Assembly: GCA_025738555.1 (NCBI GenBank)
Contig: JAOVFP010000007.1
Span: 558,001 to 622,000 of the forward strand
Length of the DNA: 64,000 bases
Reading direction: 5' to 3'
Origin: Cyathus striatus
Taxonomy: Eukaryota; Basidiomycota; Agaricomycetes; Agaricales; Nidulariaceae
The notes under the pieces are model-generated. The model did not search any database, was not told the DNA's origin, and saw only the letters and a list, made by a program, of their open reading frames with translations. The position numbers and the translations under genes are program-made. Position 1 is the stretch's first letter. The number at the start of each line of letters is the position of its first letter. This document shows positions 46,561 through 59,499 of the stretch, in pieces.

Positions 46561-49500
46561 CTGTTTTGAACTCAACCTGGACCTTCACCATTCCGCTTGT
46601 ACGACACGATTGACTCATATATGGCCCACTACTACTCGTTACACAATTTTGACCACATGGAGCGCTAATTCCCTTGGTTCCCTGAGTGACAGTCCCAAAG
46701 CTCGTCTTCCCATGTTGAAACACAAGACGCTCTTACACCATCCAATCCGAGTCGACAGCTGAATTCAGTGAGTCGTACAGGATGAATTGGACTATCACTA
46801 CTTTACGCACATGACGGGTGTGTTCGCTTCCCTGCTTTCCCTCCTCCCTGCTGACGATTGAACCTACCTGAAGCACAGATAACCATTATCATCCAAGACC
46901 TTCATTTACGTCCTTTGCATCACGAGCCCTTCCATACACATCACCAAGACGACGAGCAGGCGGCTGCGTCCTCACCACGTACCGCGATTCACCCAGCGTC
47001 GGTTTCAACGCATTCACCGTCTCCGTTCTCTACGCCCATCGAAACGCCTTCCACTTCACAGAGAGCGTTTCGGCTACCTACTCCAGCGCTATTTCAGACC
47101 CATATCACGCGCCTACGATGAGCCCATGAAGAACTGAAAAAGGGAGCGAACCGTAGTAGAACTTCTAGTGTGTGGTGAAGGCTATCATTGTGTCCACGGG
47201 TGGTACGGCGGGTCCTGCTGGACCCAAGTTAGAGTGGAAGGGGGATAGAGTTGAGCGGAGAAGTGAGACGATGGTGGTCCCGCATAACGCATTTTTTCCT
47301 GGCTGACATCGTTCAGTACGTTCTGCACGTCACTCTTGAGGTTGGCGGTAACGATTCGCCTATCCAAGCAGATGCTTTTCAACCTCTTCATCAACTGCCG
47401 CTCACGTCTATCCTTCCTCGTCGATACAGGGCGACAACTGCAAAAACAACCACCCCGCGCGTCCGACACGAAGCACAAGACGGATTTGTACAGCGCATCG
47501 GATTCCTTGGCCTTACCGCGCGTACAGCCGGCGTATCCTCAGCCGTCTGATCTAAGGCTGCACCTGTGTCTTGTAAAGCCTACGCTTTCACGTTGAACGT
47601 TCGCGGAGTCTAGACCTATATCCGACGCCAACTGCGCTTCTTACTCCATCGCTACTATGACACCTGCGAAGAAGACTAGAGGGGCACTGGTGATGGTGCA
47701 CGTGGGATCGTGGTGAAGTTTGTTAGACGTCGTTGTCTACGTTGATGTAACGTGGGCACTGGAGTTCGAGTTGGCTTGAAAAGAGGATGGGTAGCCGCGT
47801 CTAATCGCGTTGGAAAGGGTGTAGGGTGGTCCTGGGTTTCGTCTTGCCCGCTGGATGTGCGCGTTGTTCCGTTCACTTTGCCCGTCACTGACTGGGCAGA
47901 CCTCAACGATACTTTATATGAAGCTATGGTAGTCTTCACTCCCCAAGCGCATGACTTATCGCAACGCTTCAGCGTCTCCGTTGCTTTCGCCCCCTTGGAG
48001 ACCCAGGAAGACGCCTGCATTTGAAGTGAGGCGGAGAGAGGAAGAAGAGGCGGGACATTTGCCTTCGCTGCACGTGTCTCCTCCGACACCCGTATCGTCT
48101 CCGTTCAATATTCCTCTTGCAAAGCCACCGCGTTCACGATAATGGCGGAAGTTTGGATGGAGTGAAAGAGGGCAGAGGTTCATGGGCTGAGGACGGGAGC
48201 GAGGACGGTTCACAATGAAGCTGTGTGCTTTTCTTGTTCTCTCGGTTGGTTGCTCTGGAAGCGTATGTCGATATTGCGCCTATTCAGCGAGGTGTAATCA
48301 TAATTTCTGAAGCTGATATCATCAATGCTCATGACTCCCCTTCCGTTCTCTACAACAACTTCGTTGCTCTCTCCTCCTCAAGGCCCACGAAGACGTCTGC
48401 GCAGGTAGCCGCCTATACTGAGGAGCTAAAGTACGGGGTGCGGGACTGGATAGCGTGTTCGGGTGCATGAGTTCATTTACGATGCTTCCGATACCTTCCC
48501 CGTTAGCCTCACTGCTTCCCAAACCCGCGACGAATCCATGTAGAAGATTGAAGGAAGCGTGTTTGGTGATGCCTGCTATTCTTGGTTGGAAGCTAGGAGA
48601 TGCCAGGTCGATACGAGGTGCATAGATTCAGCCTCTAAGCACGTCAACGTAAAGCTGGGAGTGCATGTTTCGCATAACGCAGTTGTAGTGTCTTTGCCTC
48701 TTCCCGATTTCGTCGAAATGAGCTATTAACTCACTTATAGTCACTTCACAACGATCCCCCATCCTGTAGTCTTCCCTACTTCAACGACTATCCTGAATGG
48801 TGCCTATCATTTGTGAACGTAAACTCTACCAGCTAATATCCTTTGCGGTCGATAGACGTGGAAGAATGGTCTCTATCGTTCGATAGAGAGGAAGAACCAA
48901 TTCGCTATGACTGTTTAACTTACGCTGGCCTTTCGAGCAAGGGTTATGGGATGATTTCTTGTCACAACACGTCTTCCTGCCTTCACGTCTGGCTTCCGCT
49001 CCTATAGGGATCAGGGAAGTGAGATTCTTCAATGAATCTATTACCGTGACGTGACCTAGCAGCACGCCCGCAGGATTGAGCTGAGGATGTAACGGGTCAG
49101 GGAGACAATGTATATCTGAAGCTTCCTTCTAACTGTAAATGTCTTATAGTAATCGACTTTCAAGCATAGCCTGTGCCCCCTGCTATTCTACGACTGGAGG
49201 AACTGTCTCTTCAATGCATACTACCCCTGCGCCGCTTCCAACATCGATACTATCACGTTTAAAACGCTCCTCCCAGTACTCGCTTCTTGACTTCAATCAG
49301 CCTCAGCCTATTATGTGGCGCCGTCCCCTCTCTCTGCACCTACAATGGTGTCCTGCGAAGGAGGGTGAGAGGGTCAAGGGTCTCGGTATACGCATAACCA
49401 CAACCACAACCACTCTGCGTCCATGATCACAAAGATCACGATAAATACGCACGGACCCGCAAGTTCTTTTCACCGTGCATATATCAGATGTTACCTCCAG

Positions 49501-50039
49501 GCTGGTAGGTTCCGGCTTATAACTTCTATGGCTTCACGTTGATCATCCCCAGAGCCTAGACTCATCTCCATCTCCATCTCCTCTGCACACCATAGGATAA
49601 GATCTGCGAAGGTTGTTGCAAAAGGTTATGTGGTGGTGTGTGTAGGATCGTATCGGCGGAAGTTAAGTTTTGTTGTTTGAGTTGTAGCGGAATGAGGAGG
49701 GTGACTGGAGATTCGAGAATAAGGAAGACGTAATACTCAGAATCCTTCGCACACCGATGTTTGTCTTATTCTCTCTGCACATTGTATATTAAGTAGGCGA
49801 CGACGTCACGTCTATCTAACTGGGCGTATCTTCTCCGACGCCGATGTTATCAACTCTTTGTAACTTCTACGGTCTCTGTCCCTCCGCGTAAGAAGGGGCC
49901 TGCACAATAGACAGCTACGCAGAGGAATGGAATGTGGGTGCGTGACAGCTATTCAAGGTTCTCCTTTTATCCTCTCCAATTCCTCTGGTCGTTTCGAGAC
50001 TCGCACTGGGTGAGAGAAGCTAGTTTTTCGTTGGATGCT
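46561..50039. other. CpG-rich DNA, no gene recognised
   Basis: Several frames of 60-140 codons exist on both strands (for example minus 47676-48089, plus 48225-48470). None has recognisable domains or convincing splice links to the next. Motifs such as CGTCTCCGTT recur loosely near 47020, 47970 and 48100, so this may be an old decayed repeat. If there is a gene here I cannot see it. Confidence 0.4.
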
Positions 50040-50890
50040 GCTTTCCCGTTCATTAACACACTGCTTCGTCTTCGATAGGTAGTCTGACACTGGCAGAGGA
50101 TGCCGTCGTTAATGTTCGGTTACATTACCTCTTCATACTGCTCCGTCTTCAGTGTCGATTCGTGTGTCCTCATTTAAGGGCATTCAGAGTGTTCATAACT
50201 TCCTCCGTGTCTTAGCTGGACTTTGATTTTGCGAATTGCAATTTTCATGGGCCAAGGTCTGATTGTTGACATCCGCTAAGACGGGTCGTATACTGGTAGT
50301 CTATTATTTTGAATTCGAGGTATGCACAGGTAGTTGAACTCGACACCGGCAAGTACTTATGTACCTTTTGTTGTGGTATCAGTTAACCCGATAACGTGTA
50401 TTTGGTGTTGAACTTTGGTCTATACCTGGTTGAAAGGCAGATTAGCGGCTTAAGCTAGCTTGGGCGATATACATACCTCGATTGAATTTAGATCGTGTAG
50501 ATCGAGTGCAATTTTTGTTTCGTCCACGTGCAGAGTGCACTGTGAGCATGCACTTTGCACAAATGGAAAGTTAGTTTATACTAGCTAGTTATGGCAGGAT
50601 CGCCCAGTACTTACATTTGGTCAACATTTGGTCTCTGACCAGTTACTAGTGTGAATGATTCGATGAAGGCCAAATTGGATCAACTTGGTGTTGGCAAGTA
50701 TCGATTAACCAGCGCGTTCTATTTCCGTGGTTATCGATGATCAGGTGGGTTGGGTCAGTTGAAATTACATCGTGTGTAGCAAGTGTGTACTCGAGCGCAT
50801 GACGAAAACATCGATGTGAAAAGTCCCAAGTTTCGGTTCAGGCGTTTGTGGAAGATCGTGTTCATGGCTGTTATCGATTTCATCTGCGCA

Positions 50891-52913
50891 TAGTGGTGTC
50901 GGCGTTCGGTTGCGAACCGCGGTTCGAACGCGAACCAATACAGAACCGGACTTACGTTCGGTTTTAAGTTCGGTCACGTGCGTTGAACCGAACCTCATGT
51001 CCGGTTCTTGGTTCTTTGAGATGCTGTTTTTGCCGAACCTATTCGAACCCGTTCGAACCCGTTCGAACCTATAAATTTATTGTAGAAAAAATGGAAATAT
51101 TTGTATGATTCAGATAATAATATAATGCAAAAGTAGTACTTCCGGCATGTGCAGTAGACCTGGATTACAACGGCACTGCCACAAGATTAGTCAGTGATGT
51201 AGATCAATACCATTGAAGGCTCGATCAATAGAACTAAGTAAGAACCGAAAGCCGCAAGCCCCGCAACCACACACTTCAAGCACCATGGAATTTATTTCTC
51301 GTTGTCTTGATGCTCGTAGCGTGTTTTGGTAACTCCAAGGCATTTCTTTGTCTCTTCTGTCAAGACTCTCAGCTCTATAACCCTCTGTTTGAACTTTGTG
51401 CAAGCTGTGCACTCCCGCTCCACTCTGCTTGAAAATGAAGGCTCAGAATCTGGAATCCGGAACTTGGAAATGATAGAACGATGGAAACGGAACAACAAAC
51501 TTTTATGAAATGGCATAGCACTCGAGAGTGAAGGAACAAGTATTAAGTATGCAATGGTACACCTGATCTTCTAACCATGCAACTTAACTGCGCCAGCATG
51601 CAGTATGGTCTGCCTGAAGCCTTGGGACTTGAGAACTTTAAATACACACCACTCTGCACTCTACTTGAAGCCTTGGGACTTGGAACCCAGCGTCAGGACA
51701 ACAGAACTACAATATCAAGCTTAAGACTTTAAACTTGGCACTCAGGAATGATGGAATCTATGCCAATTCTTGGTCCCTTGGATAGGCATTACTTAACGGG
51801 TCAGAATATGGAACAGAATAGACATCTTGGGGTGTGCGATGGCCTTGATGGTATATTTATGAAGCTAAGTAATTCCACTCAATTTTTTTACGGCTTTAAG
51901 GTGAACTCACTGACTCATTCTAGAGAAATTATTGTATAAATATGCGCCATTTGTGACGATCTATGCTATGGAGATGAAATCAAAGTTGGAAAAAATCTAG
52001 GAGGTCCAGTTCGGCGTTCGAACTTGTTTTGAACCTGAACCGGACCTCAATGAACCTGAACCTCAGGTCCAGTTCAAGGTTCAGCAAAAATGCCCGAACC
52101 GGACCTGAGGTTAGGTTCAAGTAGTGTTGCCACGGCTCGGCTGAAAGCCGCTAGCCGTTTAAGCCAAGCCGAAAATAAGCCGAGCCAAGCTGATTTCATG
52201 GCTTCAGGGCTCATTTGAGGGACGGCTAAGAATTTAGCGGCTCGCTGCAGCTAAAAGCCGGCTAAGCCAGCGGCTTATCTACCTATTTCTCACATTTTAT
52301 ATGTTGTGTGATTTTGTCAGCACATTTTGGTTGTTTGTAAGTATATAAAGCTATAAATGTTGGAAAATGTCATTATATCGAAATATGTTCAGTTATGTGT
52401 GCAAACTACTTCCAAACTTTCTCCTTAACATTGACTTAACGCGTAATGATGCGTGACACGTGACAACGCCGTGATCTAGTGTGACTTTAATTAAGTTCAG
52501 GCTCACAGCACTGCAACTACTTAATCCTCCACCTCAAGCTTCGTCGTTTCCAAGTATTTTGAGCTACAATGCCATTAATGCCAAATATTCAGCTATAGTA
52601 AATATTTAATTCTCTATTTGCATACGTCTTTGCAGTGTATTTTAAGTAGAATACTTACATTTTCGATTATTATGACATTTGTTTAGAAATTAAAGAGAAA
52701 TAAGTAACTTAGCCAACGGCTTAGCCGATTAGCTAGCTAAAGCCGATGAAGCCAAGCCGTAGCCGTTCATTTCGGCTTCAAGCCAAGATACGAAAAGCCA
52801 TTAGCTGATAGAAGCCGAGCCGTAGCCAAGCCGAGCCGAGCCGTGGCAACACTAGGTTCAAGGTTCAGAAAAAAGGTGTCTGAACCGGACGGAACCGGAC
52901 TGCAACACCACTA
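50891..52913. mobile_element. hAT-like non-autonomous element (outer)
   Basis: The left end TAGTGGTGTCGGCGTTCGGTT and the inverse of the right end TAGTGGTGTTGCAGTCCGGTT form an imperfect TIR, followed by GAACCGAACC-type subterminal repeats. Flanks are tctgcgca (50883-50890) and tctgcaca (52914-52921): an 8-bp duplication with a single G-to-A change at a CpG. The interior has only short frames with no transposase resemblance. Confidence 0.85.
52122..52854. mobile_element. hAT-like non-autonomous element (inner, nested)
   Basis: Left end TAGTGTTGCCACGGCTCGGCT; right end AGCCGAGCCGTGGCAACACTA. The perfect 8-bp duplication ggttcaag is at 52114-52121 and 52855-52862. It is inserted in the subterminal GGTTCAAG repeat of the outer element. 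Subterminal AGCCG repeats fill about 100 bp at each end; the centre is AT-rich. Confidence 0.9.
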
Positions 52914-53464
52914 TCTGCACACTGTTGAAATAAACGACGCATCGACAATGACAACGTTACATTTGACCTCAGAGCATGCAGGGGGAGGAAGCAAGAGGCA
53001 AATGGATAAGTAGGTACAGTATGTAGTATACTACTTAAATACATACGAGTGAGGGCAGATTGTCTATGAAATATATAAAAAGTATAGTAAACTATCTAAA
53101 TGAGTATGTGGAGGTGGCGGGCGCTGATGATCATGAAGACATTTGATTACTAATATATTTCGACACGCACTTCTTTTCGTGGTTGAATGAACTCGTATCT
53201 AGATGTGCTCAATAGGTGGGTATGCGCTTCACTTTGTAAATTTGTTAGCAATCTGATGATAAGATAAGATGGACATCACATGCTGTGTGTGAAATTTGAA
53301 TGTTCCGAACATCCAACAGTTCTGATTTGAATGCCAACTACAGTGGCCCTACATAGACCTTCACCATCCCACTTCTATTGCATCAATGGCTCATATGCAC
53401 AGCCTGTTAAACAATCTTAGGAAGACTTGAAGACACGCATCTTCTCCTGGCTCCCACTCCCTTG

Positions 53465-54840
53465 CCCTTGTCTGCAAGTGACGAGGGCATGTGTCTTCCC
53501 TCCTGCTTCCTCTCGCCCTTGTCTCGCAAGTGATGAGGATGCTGCCTTGCCCTGGCCCCCTCTCTTCCACCCTCGTCTCACAAGTGACGAGGGCCTTCCC
53601 CCATCTCCCTCTCCTCCGCCCTTGTCTCACAAGTGACGAGGGCACTGGCTTCCCCCATCCCCCTCTTCTCCGCCCTTGTCTCGCAAGTGACAAGGGCGCA
53701 GCCTTCCCCCATCCCCCTCTTCTGCCCTCATCTTGCAAATGACGAGGACGCTGTCTTCCCTCATCCCCCTCTCCCCCGCCCTCGTCCTCCCCCATCCCCT
53801 CTCCTCCGCCCTCATCTCGCAAGTGACGAGGATGCTGGCTTCCCCTGTCTCCCTCTCCTCCGCCCTCGTCTCGCAAGTGATGAGGGCGCTGGCTTCCCCC
53901 ATCCCCCTCTTCTCCGCCCTCATCTCACAAGTGACGAGGGTGCAGCCTTCCCCCATTCCCCTCTTCTGCCCTCGTCTTGCAAATGACGAGAACACTGTCT
54001 TCCCTCATCCCCCTCTCCCCCGCCCTCATCCTCCCCCATCCCCTCTCCTCCGCCCTTGTCTCGCAAATGACAAGGGCACGTGCCTTCCCCCATCTCCCTT
54101 TCCTTCGCCCTCGTCCCACAAGTGACAAGGACGATTCGCTTTTCCCCCCTCCCCCTCCCTCTACCTTGCCCTTGCCCTTGCCCTCGTCTCGCAAGTGAGG
54201 CGAGTGCTTCCTCATGTCTCCATCACTGGCATCTTCATCCCCCATCTCGTAAATGACGAGGGGGGCGCGTTTTCTCCTCTCCCTCGCCCTTGTCTCGCAA
54301 GTGACGAGGGCGTGTGCATTCTCCTGTCTTCCCCTGTCTCCCTCTCCTTCGCCCTCGCCTCGCAAGTGATGAGGGCGATTCAATTCTCCCCCTCTCCCCC
54401 GCCCTCGCCCTCGTCTCGCAAGTGACGAGAGTGATTCATGTCTACCCCCTCCCACTCTCCCTTGCCCTCTCCCTCACCATTGCCCTCGTCTCGCAAGTGA
54501 CGAGAGCGATTCACGTCTCCCCCCTCCCCCTCTCCCTTGCCCTCTCCCTTGCCCTCTCCCTCACCATTGCCCTTGTCTCGCAAGTGACGAGAGTGATTCA
54601 CGTCTCCCCCCTCCTCCTCTCCCTCACCCTCACCCTTGTCCTTGCCCTCGTCTCGCAAGTGACGAGGATGATTTGCTTCTTCTGCCTCCGCCCCTCTCCC
54701 TCTCCTTCGCCCTTGTCTCGCAAGTGACGAGGGCGCTCTCATGCTATTCTATGGGAGATCAATCAGGCATTCCACTATTGGAACGCCTTATCGATTTCCC
54801 TTCTCATGCTATCTCGCCCTTGTCTCGCAAGTGACGAGGG
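53465..54840. repeat. Hairpin-repeat array 3 (about 22 units)
   Basis: About 22 units, many GCCCTCGTC-loop TCGCAAGT-GACGAGGGC. At 53671-53698 the arms are CGCCCTTGTC and GACAAGGGCG, fully paired. Spacers are C/T-rich, and unit spacing is mostly 50-85 bp, more variable than array 2. No tRNA-like head was found beside this array. Repetitive frames through it are not called as genes. Confidence 0.88.
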
Positions 54841-54979
54841 CACTCTCATACTATTTTTATGGGAAATCGATAAGGTGTTCCGCTATTGGAATGCCTTATC
54901 GATTTCCCTTCTCATCTTGTCGCCTTCATGAGAAATCAATATGGCGTTCCATTAATGGAACGCCATATTGATTTCTCAT
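54753..54979. repeat. Three related long hairpins, the last a perfect 52-bp palindrome
   Basis: 54753-54800 and 54861-54908 have 21-bp arms (GGGAAATCGATAAGG..GTTCC type, 6-nt loops ACTATT and GCTATT) pairing at about 17 and 19 of 21 positions. 54928-54979 is a 52-bp palindrome with no mismatch and no loop, centred between 54953 and 54954, with the related core GGCGTTCCATT. One array-3 unit lies between the first two. Confidence 0.9.
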
Positions 54980-55192
54980 ACCTATACATAAATAGTTCAT
55001 GTTCGTATATAGTTAAATAAAGGTTTATTAATAGATGTACACATGGATTAAGTGAGGCCGAAGTGGCAATTATAGATATGATGTGATCTTCATATATACA
55101 AGCATGTGCCCAGATAACTTCTTTCTTCCCTTCCACCCACTTCTCAGGCTACTATTCACCTGTTGTCACCACAGTTCATACAAATTTCAAAC

Positions 55193-58069
55193 ATGGTCAA
55201 TACTAGAAAATCATCAAGTGCTGCTGCAAAGGCTGATAGTGGCCAGAGAGCAACTAACTCTGGTTCAAAAGCATCAGCAACACATGGGAAGGGAGCTAAA
55301 AAGAATAAGGCCAATAAGTGAGTAATATTTAGATCTATATTTGAGCTACTACATTTAAAATTTGGAATATAAAGGAAAACTTCAGTGGATTGACTTGAAG
55401 ATGATAAGAATGCTGAAATTCCAAAGCAATTTACTCTGTAACTTTTTTTTTACTATATATATATTATATTTTAATGTTTTTATAGAGTAGAGCAGGTTCT
55501 TATGGAGGAGAACACATCTGTTGCTCCCCCACCTCATTTTTCTTCAAGAGAGTCCACTCAAGTTCTAGTGGGAGGAACCAATGACTTACTCAATGAAGAT
55601 GAAACTCTTATGCCACTGGGATCTCAGTTAGAAACTATGGACTTGAATCTTATGAGTGCTGCTGATACTTCTGATAAATCTCTGGAAGGCTCTATGCCAC
55701 TGGGTTCTGAGTTAGAAACAATGGATTTGAACTTTATGAGTGTTGCCAATATTTCTGATCAGTCTTTGGAACAGTCAGAAAACTCTATAGAGAGTACTTC
55801 TGATATCTCTGATAAGTTTCAAGAAGAGGACACTGATGCTGATAAATCTGAAGATAAAGATTATGACAATTCTAGTAAAGAGAATAATAGTGAGACAGAG
55901 TCAGATGTTGAAGATGAATCTATGAATATTGATACAGATATCACACCAAAGAAAGGAATTACCACTCTAAAACATGGTCGAGCACCATCTAGTCCAACTA
56001 ATGCTAATCGTTCTAGAAGTAAGGTATCTAAGCGCTCAGAGTCCCACAGCTCAGCCACTTCCTCTCTTAGTAAAGATGAGCTTCAAGGAGCATCACATAC
56101 AGCTGGTGGTTTTTCTCGTGGAAGAGCTACTGGAAATGTATATAATTATGGTGATGATGAAGATGGTAAGAATAATAGTTATAATTATAAGATTTTGGTA
56201 GCTAAATATTCATATGCATAGATCCATTCACCATGCCTCCAGAAAATATCAAAGGACAAATTCACCTGTTTCTGAAGCCTGAAGCACCAAAGCCTGATTT
56301 CATTATAACAGACCAAGAGCCATTATCTGATCTTCAAGAAGTACTAGAGAATATAAGTGAAGTTTATTCACCCATAGCCAGTATGTTATTATTACTATTT
56401 ATCATCTGAAATATCATCTGATAATTAAAACAGAGAAAAATCCTAGAATATCTTTGCGTGAGAATGGAAACTGGAGCATTAAAGGCCGCTACATGAATAT
56501 TAAGGAGAAAAAAGTCCAAACTGCCAAATGGCAAGTGGATGATAAGAACATTTATTATCTTGAAATATTAGCAGATGGTGCAGATAAGAATGACATTACA
56601 ACAATGGCAGCACCATCTGGATCTTCTAGTACTGATGAGGAAGTTGTAAAACATTTAATTATTTCACATTTCAATATCCCTGAGCATTTGATTAAAAGTA
56701 AGGGGAAGGAAGATATATGTGCTGTGTATGAAAAGTTTGAAATGATTGAGGATATATGGGAGAACAAAAAAGCATCTCTCAGCATCATTCAAACATCTGT
56801 CAAAGCTACTATTGATAAGAAAGTTCTTATTAGTGTCTTTATGTCACCTTCAACATACTATACTTATCCTTACAAATCTTTTCCCCTTCTTAAATACCAT
56901 CCACAAATGGTATCTTGGTTGAAAAATGAAGATGGAGTTGATAAGAAAAGTGTCTGGGGATCTAAGAAGCCAGGATTTTCAACCTTATATGAGATTTTAA
57001 AAGGCAAAGAAGCAGCAGCTGAAGCAGCTAAAGATCATAAAAATCAACAAAGTAAGGGAAAGGGCAAGGAAAGAGAAGAGGGTGAGACAGATAATAATGA
57101 GGAGGGAGTGAAGGAGAAAGATCAAGAAGATATGAGTGAAAATAAAGGAAAGGGAAAGAGTAAGAAGTCACACAAGAAGGACAAGGGAAAGTCCAAAAAA
57201 TTGTAAGAGTTTTGTTATTACTTGCTTTCAATAGTTGGGTTTTTGTTTTTATTCTATTGTTGTGAATTGGAATACTTCAACAGTATTTTCAATCCTTGTA
57301 CAGTAATTGACTTTCAACAGCCATTGATTTTGTATTTCTTTATTTTATGTAAAGTTGAGAATACTTCAACAGTATTTTCAACTTCATGTACAATCATTTG
57401 CTTTCAATAGCTGAATATTTCTACTATTCTTTATTTTATGTAGAGTTGGAATACTTCAACAGTATTTTCAACTTTATGTACAATTATTTGCTTTCAACAG
57501 CTGAATGTTTCTGCTACTCTTCATTTTATGTAGAGTTGAAATGCTTCAACAGTATTTTCAACTTCATGTATGTACAATTATTTGGTTTCAGTAGCTGAAT
57601 GTTTCTGCTACTCTTTATTTTATGTAGAGTTGAAATACTTCAGCAGTATTTTTAACTTCATGTATGTACAACTATTGGCTTTCAACAGCTATATGCTGGC
57701 TATAAATTTTGTTGTGATTCTGTGAATTGTGAGAACAATTTTCTAATGAAACTTTCTATTTTTTATAGCTCAACTTACCTGCTTTATTTTAAAATATGGA
57801 CAATATGTGTTTTATTGTCCTTTATACCTCAAGTAAATGCAGTTCAATCTGAAGATCCATTTCCAAATATTCCATTCAAGCTGTTTGCTGAATTTATTCA
57901 TCTCAATTTCAGTTCAGATATTACTTTGGCAACTGTGTTGACAATTCTGTTCTCATTGCTGAATAACACTGATATTCTTAACCTTCATGCACGAGCAAAA
58001 CATTCCATACATGAAGATGAATATTCTGTAACTGCTAATGGCACAACAGGCAAGACCAGAATAACTTAG
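55193..58069 (+). pseudogene. CxC5/CxC6 KDZ-associated transposon gene, copy C (3'-truncated)
   Basis: Start 55193 ('MVNTRKSSSAAAK'). First intron at 55318 (GTGAGT); the second exon has a TGA at 55391. The exon from ~55490 gives 'VEQVLMEENTSVAPPP', matching copy B 'AEQNIVDDGTSVAPLK'. An acidic Ser-rich region follows, then 'GGFSRGRATGNVYN', the ~110-residue domain ('KKVLISVFMSPSTYY..VSWLKNEDG') and a Lys-rich tail ending at 57202. A 566-bp phase-2 intron (57203-57768, GTAAGA..TAG) leads in frame to a hydrophobic segment ending VNA, then 'DPFPNIPFKLFAEFIHLNFSSDITLATVLTILF'. The frame stops at 58069, about 110 residues into the second part; the cysteine clusters and catalytic region are missing. 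It is more diverged from A and B than they are from each other in the 3' part. Confidence 0.75.
57225..57690 (+). repeat. ~90-bp tandem repeat inside the copy C intron
   Basis: AATACTTCAACAGTATTTTC or a close variant begins near 57271, 57360, 57450, 57540 and 57634, so five units of 89-94 bp. Each unit also carries TTGCTTTCAACAG, a plausible splice acceptor. The equivalent intron is only 49 bp in copy A and 50 bp in copy B. Confidence 0.85.
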
Positions 58070-59300
58070 TAATATAATATGGGGATATATTTTTAATTTC
58101 AATTCATTAAATAGTTACAAGTTCTTAGTTAGAAATTTAAATTATTTTGATTATTTCTAATATATATTTTGCGGCAGAATGTCTTTAATATATAGCCAAA
58201 GAATGTTCCTATTATTCTTCTAAGAAATTTTAAATATCTAATAAAAATTAAGCAGCTTATTATATAAAGTATTGTGTGGACAAAAGAGTACAAAATATTT
58301 CTTAATCTTTTAAAAAAAACACACCATAAATATTATGTCCACTTTGGGGAGAAATATGTGTCATATTTTAACCAAATTAAGCGACAGAATCATGGTTAAA
58401 TATGACAGACATGTCTGGGTCTGGGTCTTGATGATGGTGTCAACTCATCCCAGCGCATCCCCAAGAAGCTGATGCAAGCGTGCATTATCATTTCAGCATA
58501 TCAGCACATCATCAATCATAATATTACAGAGTAATGATGTCTGCCGTAGTCGGATATGCGTGAAAAACAACGGGCGCAGGGGGGGATCATAGTGGTAGTA
58601 GCAACTTTTATGGATGGGAGGTACTTGTGCAAATGAGTGTGAATATAATATACCGATATTTTCCTTTCAGGACATTTTGTACTCGTCTTTGTCAATTGGT
58701 CCTCTTCTGTTCCACTGATTCAAGTGATTGTGGTGTGATTCCAGTAGTGAATATATGGAACGCCTATCGAGTTCCACAGTCACGCAGGAGTACGTAAAAT
58801 AGCGCAAGTAAAAAGATCCTGGCTCTGCTACAGAGGTCGGAGTTACGAAGACAACGGTTCCGTTAGTTAAGACCGAGAGTGATGGAGTGAGTGGAGGCCC
58901 TTGTAGGTGTTTCTATATTAGCAGGTTATGTTCAAAGTTTATGCCTACGCTGACAGTGTTTTATGATGTCCGTACACATCCGTCCTCTAAATAGCTACAG
59001 AGAGTTACAACGATTGTGACGTACATTGAAAAAAATCGTCGCGGGTCATCTGCGCAGAGGGAAAAAAATCTCTAACTTAGCAAATTAATAATCATATCAA
59101 AACTAGCAAAATGTGAAAGTTAGATCTCGTTGTAGCAGCAAGAGATTCATCAGAAACTGTTGCTTCTCCTTGTAGCTGGAGGTACGATGCAGGGACGAGT
59201 TCGAGCGTCTACACCTTTCAGCTGCACGGCAACGCCAGGCAACGTCGCAGAAGCGTGAGGTGTGTGCTAGTGTAGCCGTGGTCGAAGTCAAAGGATGAGG
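58070..59300. other. No gene recognised
   Basis: AT-rich DNA to about 58.4 kb, then CpG-containing DNA. No frame with a recognisable domain was seen. Confidence 0.4.
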
Positions 59301-59499
59301 CGATTTAGTACTTAGAAGATAGTAAAACATACATTAAGATAGATCTAATAGATAAATCAATGGTTGAAGGACATGAATATAAATAAAGTCGTCGTGAGAG
59401 GGAGAGGCTCCACATGGTATAGAGGTAGAAGGTAGAACAACCAAGTGGGAGAGAGGAGACATGGCTATGCGGTGAGGTGAACGTAGCTGGTGGGAGAAG

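Larger units (their letters stand above)
50040..53340 (+). repeat. Dispersed repeat, copy 2 (interrupted by nested hAT elements)
   Basis: 50040-50890 aligns with 45640-46400, and alignment resumes after the insertion at 52922, ending near 53340 with GATAAGATAAGATGG and ACATCACATG. The insertion lies at the place equivalent to about 46405. Confidence 0.6.

Noticed and set aside
46561..50039. Protein-coding genes in the CpG-rich segment
   Set aside because: Frames are short, unlinked by convincing splice sites and match no family I know; kept as no call.
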